Assembly: GCA_001683735.1 (NCBI GenBank)
Contig: LUGG01000002.1
Coordinates: forward strand, 3,038,001-3,102,000
Direction: 5' to 3'
DNA length: 64,000 bases
Source of the DNA: Grifola frondosa
Lineage: Eukaryota > Basidiomycota > Agaricomycetes > Polyporales > Grifolaceae
The position numbers and the translations under genes were made by a program. A model generated the notes under the pieces. It ran no database searches and was not told the origin of the DNA. It saw only the letters and a program-made list of their open reading frames with translations. Positions 57,540 through 64,000 of the stretch are shown here, piece after piece; within the stretch, counting starts at the first letter, position 1; the number at the start of each line of letters is the position of its first letter.

Positions 57540-58604
57540 GATAATTGAGATAAGATTGTGCTAAAAGCGGAATACTTTCAGTCTCATGTCATTCAACCCG
57601 GTCATGCATCCATCATTCCAGATCAGTCCTTACTCGACCATATTCGCGAGGTACTCACATGTGATGAAATCACTACAGAACCAATTCAGAAAGTGATGGC
57701 CCATGGCCCACGTGAACTCACTTCAGGTCTAGAGGATTGGAACATGGACAATGGTTTATTGCTATATCGAGAAAAGGTCTATGTGCCAAAGGATAATGCT
57801 CTTCGTAAGGAGATCATTCAGCTACATCACGATCATCCCACTGCTGGTCATCCCAGACATTGGAAAACATATGAACTCGTCAGCTGAAACTACTGGTGGC
57901 CCGGACTGTCAGTATATATCTGGAACTTTGTAGATGGCTGCAATGCTTGCCAATGTAATAAAACCTTCCCTCAACAACTGTATAGACCACTTCAGCCCAA
58001 CAAGATTCCAGACCAGCCTTGGGATGTCACTATAGTGGATTTGATCACAGGATTACCAGACAGTAATGGACATGATGCAATAATGGTTGTTGCTGATTGT
58101 ATGATGAAGCAAGCATGCTTCTTCCCAGTTCATGGGATGATTGACGCTCAAAAAGTCGCTGAGGTATACTATTGAGAAATTTGGTCACAGCATGGACTCC
58201 CTATGAAAATCATCTCAGATTGTGGAACTCAGTTTTCATCTCGAGTCTTTCAAGAGTTGTGCAAAATTCTCGAAATTACCTCTGCCATGTCCATGGCCTA
58301 TCATCCGCAAACTGATGGTCAAACAGAATGGATTAATCAGGAACTCAAGCAATATTTATGCATTTACTGCAACTTCCGCCAAGATGATTGGCACAATAAA
58401 CTTATTGAAGCAAAATTTGCATACAACAATCAGGCTTACGAATCCACAAAGATTTCCCCATTCTATGCAGACCTAGGTTGTCATCCAAGGACAATACCTG
58501 ATCTTGTCACAGCAGTGTGTCACCCGGATTTGGACATCTTAATGCATGAACATGAAGGCGCTCGAAAAGAATTACGTGCAGCACTTCAGCTAGCAGCTGA
58601 TTGA
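57540..58604 (+). pseudogene. integrase
   Basis: The zinc-binding HHCC part is present (IIQLHHDHPTAGHPRHW, then CNACQCNK), as are the DDE catalytic residues: D in TIVDLITGLP (about 58035), D in IISDCGTQFSS (about 58215) and E in WINQELKQY (about 58340). TGA stops are at about 57546, 57885 and 58174. Confidence 0.85.
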
Positions 58605-59215
58605 ATGAAGCGCTACTATGATCAACACGTGCAAGAAATGCCCCAGTTCAAGGTTGGAGATTTAGTCTGGCTTGATGCTCGTAATATTTGTACTGAACAG
58701 CCAAGCAAGAAATTAAGTGCGAAACATCACAGACTGTTCGAGATTCTTGAACAAGTCTCTCTGCTGAATTTCAAACTTAAACTCCCTCAAACTTGGCGTA
58801 TTCATCCGATATTTCATGCATCATTATTGTCCATCCATAAACTGGACCAAATTCCAGATAGGCAGCTGATGAAACCCCCCAGCAATTATTATCAAAGGTG
58901 AACCAGAATATGAAGTCTAAAAGGTTCTAGATTCATGAATGAACCGTAATCAACTCCAATACCTTGTGAAATGGATAGGATACCCTGATTCCGAGAATTC
59001 ATGGGAGCCAAAATTGAACCTTGATAATTCCAAGGATCTTGTTGCCGAATTTCACCAGACACATCCCTCCACCCCACGACTGATTAGTCAAATATCAATA
59101 AACAAATTGCATTTTCAACCATTGATTAATTATATGGTTATTAACAAAAAGCCAGAGATATGGACACGAGGCAAAATTGTTGATTGCAAAGTTCATCTGG
59201 AGAAACTCGCCTGAA
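58605..59215 (+). pseudogene. integrase C-terminus with chromodomain
   Basis: KRYYDQHVQEMPQFKVGDLV is the GPY/F-type segment, followed by KLSAKHHRLFEI and IHPIFHASLL. A frame change leads to the chromodomain QYLVKWIGYPDSENSWEP (about 58960-59015), which targets integration by binding methylated histone H3 in the chromovirus lineage. Confidence 0.85.
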
Positions 59216-59225
59216 CAGGGGGTAA

Positions 59226-59628
59226 TGTAACAATTTTCCCCTTTTGGACATAGGCACTGGTTAGATGCTAGGATGTGACACATTTGGTCATATGGTTGAG
59301 CAGGTGATTTAGAGGAAGGGAGCATCATAATGATGACATAAAGAGAGGTGTAATTAGTAAGGATAATTGGTGGATGAGTAAGGCAATATTGTGGGAAAGG
59401 ATGCCATATGTACAAACAGACTTTAGTATATAAGATTGATTAAAATACCTGGAACAACAGCTTGTTTAACTTCGTTGAACCACATGCTTCATTTTCAGGT
59501 AAGCTTGTATTTATTATGTACTTGTAATGCTAGCTTTGTTGAATCACATGCTTCATTTCCAGGAAACTCAGCCAGTGCAATTTGACAGACATGAGTAAGC
59601 GTACTCAGGGTTTGGTCAATTTGTAACA
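59226..59628 (+). repeat. right LTR, 403 bp
   Basis: Same length and ends as the left LTR. Of the 11 differences, eight have G here and A in the left copy. Confidence 0.95.
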
Positions 59629-61220
59629 GGGTGCAAGATTTGACATCAACAGAAAATGAATATTATATTCCATTTGAGACTCAGCATGAGATAGTCCTGT
59701 GGGAGTGAATAAGACACTATTGTGTTTGTTCCATTTCTTCGAGAGGTTTCCTGACATGTCATCGCAGTACATTCATACAGCAAAACTTATGACCCAGTGC
59801 TCATTTGCCTTCACATGCTATCAGTTTCCCTCTTGTGGATTGGTTAGTGTCCATGGTGCAATGCTGTTGGCCTTCGGGTCTTGGATATCTACAATGTGCA
59901 TGACAGATCAGCATGTTGTTCATGTTTCTCACTTGTCGCAAGAACCTTACCTATGATGCAAGCTACATTCACTAAACCATACAGAGCTGCATCTTGTCAG
60001 AGCTCAGGGAAATTTTTTAAAAATTGATTGTGGTGCAATACAAAGTTCTCACACTGAACGACTTGCCATGCTGCACCTGCATCTGTAATGATCACTTGCA
60101 TCTGCCAGCATTTCGCATATAATTCCTGTTGTCCATTTTCTAGCTTTGTGAACCATTGGATGAGCATGCAAACTGTCACGCCACTCAACATAGCAGGCTC
60201 ATGGATGAAATAGTCTTGATTGCCAAGGTGGGCCATTGGGGTGATGATGTTGTCGGGAACTTCATGAAGCCAGCGTGCACCTTGCTGAGCTTCGCTGAGT
60301 GTGCAACTGTCAGTATCTTTGAAATAAAATGAGAGATGGGGCTGCACTCGAGAATTGGCCATTTCCTGTCCCGTAAAGTCAGATGTGGTATATAATTAGT
60401 CTTCGAGCATATAAACACATACCTGCACGATAATTTGCTTGAGGTCATTGACATAATATGTATGTCTAAGGGCCTCCTAATATTGGATACTATTGATGCT
60501 GCATGCTTTTTGCAGCATGGCATTGAGAGTCTGCATCGAGCAGACAGATGGAACATCATCCACATCATTCACCTTGAGAAGCCACATAAACAGATCGAGT
60601 TGCTGCTGTGAGAAGACTGATCATGGGAGATGCATCAATATGTCAAGGGTGCATGTCTAGTATGGGTGGCCAGCAACAATGAATGTAATGTTTTCAATAA
60701 GTGGGGTAAAACTCACAATTTTATCTTGCCATGGATACCATTGACATGATAGCTCAGCCATATCATGGTAGTGTGCATGCTTTTGAGCATGAAGTGCAGT
60801 GGTAAGCCCATTGTTGATTGCTGAAGCATCATCAGTCCATTATTCGATGATAAGAGTGGCAGAACTTACTGGTAACACATGGCTCGCTCATTGTGAACTC
60901 ACTGGGAAGCTCATCCTCTGGACATTCATCATCGTCACCTTCTGATCTGATGGACTCCTCATCAAACCTGTCCAGAAGGATCTGCACAATAAGTCCAATG
61001 GCATGCTCTTCCTGCGATGGTGCCCGATTGCTATCTTCAGTTGCTTCAAATAGGCCCCAATTTAGTTGTGGAAGTGGAGACAGACTGCACACTGCTGCAT
61101 GTTCAGGAGAGACATGGCCAGTTAGGAAAGCCAGCAGTGAGCAGGTGGCACTCTGAATGAGATCTTGAGAGAATCGTGCATTTACAGCATCCAGGGGAGA
61201 GGTGGCATCAGGATGCAATG
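59629..61220 (-). pseudogene. basidiomycete transposon gene, upstream half
   Basis: On the minus strand: TGHVSPEHAAV and LNWGLFEATEDSN (about 61120-61030), VNDVDDVPS (about 60560), ANSRVQPHLSFYF (about 60350), ARWLHEVPDN, DYFIHEPAML and FLKNFPEL (to 59997), then MYCDDMSGNLSKKWNKHNS and MEYNIHFL (about 59750-59650). The frame leads straight to the LTR junction and continues at 52860. The family is the same as at 52382-52860; the Plavaka/CACTA-like label is from memory and uncertain. Stops and frame changes, for example TGA for a likely tryptophan before MYCDD, show decay. Confidence 0.65.
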
Positions 61221-61519
61221 TGCATAAGGCCTTCTACTTGAAAAGGTCCTGATGCTTCGTGCTATTCTTATGTTGAGTGCATATGATGACACTGGGGGTC
61301 GGGGTTGTTTGTCATCACAGAGGCTGCATTTTCACATGCAGCAGCCAGTCCCATCTCTCTTGTCAGATAGGACCCACTCTAATTTACCAGTCAGAGGAGT
61401 TCTCACAGTGATGAATTTATGACACCTGCTCCTCAAAATCTCAATATTTATGTTTCTCATGACACACAATCCAGCTTCTTAATTATTTATAAAATATTGA
61501 GGGATACCACCCATTACTA

Positions 61520-61883
61520 GTGTTGCTGTAGCTAAGTCAGGCTTAAATGATATATGACTCATAACTTGTGCAGTTCTTCAGATATCACAGCTTACCTTCA
61601 TTTTGTAGTCTAGATATAGCGACATGTACATGCCAAAGGAAAAAATGTTATACTTTGTATTGATGGAGATATGGCCAAAAAGCCGATTGTAAAGTCCAAC
61701 TTTTTAGTTTGCTTTTTTACCAATGTAACTGAAGTTGAAACATAAGAAAGCTAATGGTTGTGTTACATCCAAATACATATACATCCTAGCTATTATTTTC
61801 AATTAAGATCATGTAATTATTTGCAAAACTCATGTCAAAATATCTAAAAAGCTGAAACAGGTGTGACTAAATCATGGCAACAC
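61520..61883 (-). mobile_element. MITE copy 3 (inverted, older)
   Basis: 364 bp, inverted relative to copies 1 and 2, flanked by TA (61518-61519 and 61884-61885). The ends GTGTTGCTGTAGCTAAGTCA and ATCATGGCAACAC match the other copies. Internal divergence is higher. Confidence 0.8.
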
Positions 61884-61889
61884 TACCCA

Positions 61890-62950
61890 TTGCCATTCCA
61901 TTATCCCTTTCATCACATCCATTTCTTTCCATCCAACTATCTTCCTAACACCAGAATTGAACATGTATACAAACTTCACAATCCTGAGAAACCCCATAAA
62001 TTGATTGATATAATTATGTGCTCCACTTTTGATGTCCTTCATCTCCTCTCATACTTTTGATCCACAGCAGTCATGAACTTCATTTCACATGATACAATTT
62101 GTTGTCTTTATTCTTTCCTTATACTTCATAACAATATTGATATCATCAACTCTGTGCTTGTCTTTCAACATTTCTCTCAAGCACAAAAGACTATTGAATA
62201 CATTCAAAAGTATGTTCAATGTGGCTTCAAATTCATATTTAGCAGAGCTGAATGGAGAAAAATTTCAGATGATGAAAACCTATACAAGCTCTCCAGGATT
62301 TGCCTGGTGCAATGTGGATTTTTTGTTTGATACTGTTATGGTTGCTGATATTTTTCTACTAAACAACATTATTTCATCCAGCCTGAATGACAACTTACTA
62401 CATGGTCATTAACTGGCCTTTCTTGCTACAATAATTGCTCAAGACTCAGATACATTGCTGATCCTAATGTTGAAAATGCAGTCTTGGATGTAATTATTTG
62501 AATATTCCTATGTGATATCCTTCTCCTTCAGTTCTCAATTTTGAGCTTGCATCTCATTCCCATGGACATAATATGTTCCCTTATAATGTAGGGTACATAA
62601 CAAAATGCATCCTACAATTCTATGGTCTGTACAATATAATACAACTGAAAATGTAATTATTTGAAAACCACATAGTTGATGTAAATTGATCGAATGCATG
62701 AAAAAATTATAACATGCAACAGATGCCTCATATAATTGACTCAATAAGATGGGCACACAATTTAATATATAGCACACAATTCAATTGTTTTTTCAACATC
62801 ATTCATTTAACTCACACAGAACATTTGACTCACACAATACAAACAATGTAACATACACAGGGGATACAAGTACATTACTTCATGGACAAAGATATGGTAG
62901 TCATGCAGACATGGATGGTGATATCACATTGTCACCCATTATCTTCATGA
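61890..62950. other. AT-rich stretch, nothing recognised
   Basis: Open frames at 61863-62060 and 62073-62412 overlap in two frames and match nothing known. Confidence 0.35.
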
Positions 62951-62954
62951 CCAT

Positions 62955-63998
62955 TCAGTTGATTATAATTGCGAGCACAGCGAGCATACATTGATTAAGG
63001 GGTGAACGATCCACACTCATGCCAGACAAATAAGTACAAATTCTACTGTGCACTGACAGGATATTCGAAAAAACATAGAGATTCTGACCCATTGAGGTCT
63101 GGATGATAATTAATGAAGGCACAGTCGAAGCACAGTGCAATGCCCCACCACATCGGCGTAATATGAAGGTGTTCATGGTGCATCCATCCAATGCCAGAGG
63201 GGTCATTAGGAGCATAATATGTGGATGCAGCAGAGAGAAAAAACTGATATCTTCTTGTCAAATTCGGGGCAGTCCTGCAGCGAGACCTCAAGTTCTGGAA
63301 GTGCACTATTCGGATTTAACTGGTTGTACAGGAATCAGCATATTAGCTCCTTCAATCTAGGCTGTTTGATATAGTTTTCTAGAGCAACTGCTGTACATGG
63401 AAGCTTGGTCTCTGTATGACAAGTGAGTGAGTACTTGTTATTCATGAGAATTCAGAACTTACATGCAGTCACAGCCATAACAACATATGTGAGAATGGTG
63501 GGTCCTGACACAGTGCCATCATCATCTTGTGCTTGATCGCACTTTCAGTGTGTCTTCTTGGTGACTGGTATTTCTTCTTTCAGGTCCTCATTGAGATCTG
63601 ATGTAATAGTTAGTTTATCATGCAATTCAAATAAAAAATCACATACGTAGCTTCAAATATTCTTCTAGCAAACAAGGCCATGCAAGCATCCCTCGGTCTG
63701 CAAAATCAATATGAGATGTGGCAAGTTTGGCATGATGCTGATTCCTCAGCAATATTTGGCCCATTGCTTTATATTTGTTAGAATGCCACCAAGGATCCTT
63801 GACTGCCTCGATGTGTTTGGATTCTGTTATCGATGAGCATAGACCATTGGGAGCAACGAATTCCCATATGAGATTATAATAATGGCAAAGTGAATGCTGA
63901 CAAGGAAGATTAAAGCCTTCTGGCTGTACACCAGTCATCTGGAAGATGTCCTGATTAGCATAGAAAAGGTCTAAAGCTTTATTGAGCTGGTGCAGCAT
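62955..63998 (-). pseudogene. transposon gene fragment (C-terminal type)
   Basis: On the minus strand, 63998-63639 reads QHSLCHYYNLIWEF then NGLCSSITESKHIEAVKD and KYKAMGQILLRNQ, and 63306-63043 reads SAASTYYAPNDPSGIGWMHH with MWWGIALCFDCAF. Both are stock phrases of the C-terminal half of a multicopy transposon gene of Agaricomycetes, in the expected order. About 330 bases between them are decayed. It may belong to an element next to the one at 59.6-61.2 kb. The window ends inside it. Confidence 0.6.
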
Positions 63999-64000
63999 CT

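Larger units (their letters stand above)
52861..59628 (+). mobile_element. Ty3/gypsy chromovirus-type LTR retrotransposon (defective)
   Basis: A complete element in structure: 403-bp LTRs, a long leader with two open frames, gag, protease, reverse transcriptase, RNase H, integrase and a C-terminal chromodomain, then a purine-rich tract (GAACAGGGGG) before the right LTR. The flanking sites share GGGT (52857-52860 and 59629-59632), a 4-bp target duplication. The order RT-RH-IN and the chromodomain place it with chromoviruses. The coding frame is broken by many stops, mainly TGA, and by frameshifts. It is inserted inside the minus-strand transposon gene. Confidence 0.92.

Noticed and set aside
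55980..58610. TGA recoded as an amino acid in the retrotransposon
   Set aside because: The stops fall at both Arg and Trp sites, and frameshifts and a TAG also occur; host genes in the window use TGA as stop (for example CHS7 and VPS74).

Overview
The window looks like a nuclear contig of a basidiomycete, probably a wood-decay agaricomycete such as a polypore. The evidence is GT-AG introns that are mostly 50-70 nt, three HET-domain paralogues of the basidiomycete type, a CHS7 chitin synthase chaperone, a VPS74/GOLPH3 homologue, a divergent G-alpha subunit, and transposon ORF families I know only from Agaricomycetes. No bacterial or organellar genes were seen.

Positions 1-21 kb are a duplicated, decaying gene cluster. 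Three gene families recur side by side: a HET-domain protein (copies at 349-2312 minus, 4563-6647 plus, 10421-12511 plus), a SET-domain lysine methyltransferase (relics near 3.1-3.5, 9.0-9.75, 12.85-13.2 and 18.4-19.4 kb), and a small protein with a PD-(D/E)XK-like signature (intact at 7855-8628; relics at 1-230, 13.77-14.45 and 17.7-18.1 kb). The SET and HET genes are divergent around a shared intergenic block that recurs three times. Only HET2 and the 7855-8628 gene look undamaged. Relics of an aldehyde dehydrogenase (15.4-17.1 kb) and an NADH:flavin oxidoreductase (19.96-20.6 kb) lie between them. A retroelement RNase H fragment is at 21.8-22.7 kb.

Positions 23.7-35.9 kb are the conserved housekeeping part, with spliced models that keep frame throughout: CHS7 (seven exons), VPS74 (three exons) and a 526-residue G-alpha-like protein (ten exons) lacking the catalytic glutamine of switch II. 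An unrecognised minus-strand gene probably lies at 26.6-27.7 kb.

Positions 36-64 kb are AT-rich and repetitive. In order they hold dispersed blocks opening with palindromes (36.35-38.6 kb), hairpin clusters, a ten-unit satellite of 234/225-bp monomers (39.9-42.2 kb) in which every plus-strand cytosine is followed by guanine, a 397-bp near-perfect inverted repeat, a palindromic minisatellite (44.74-45.9 kb), a PIF1/Helitron-type helicase relic, three copies of a TA-flanked MITE, and a chromodomain Ty3/gypsy retrotransposon with 403-bp LTRs inserted inside an older minus-strand transposon gene. The transposon reading frames are full of stops.
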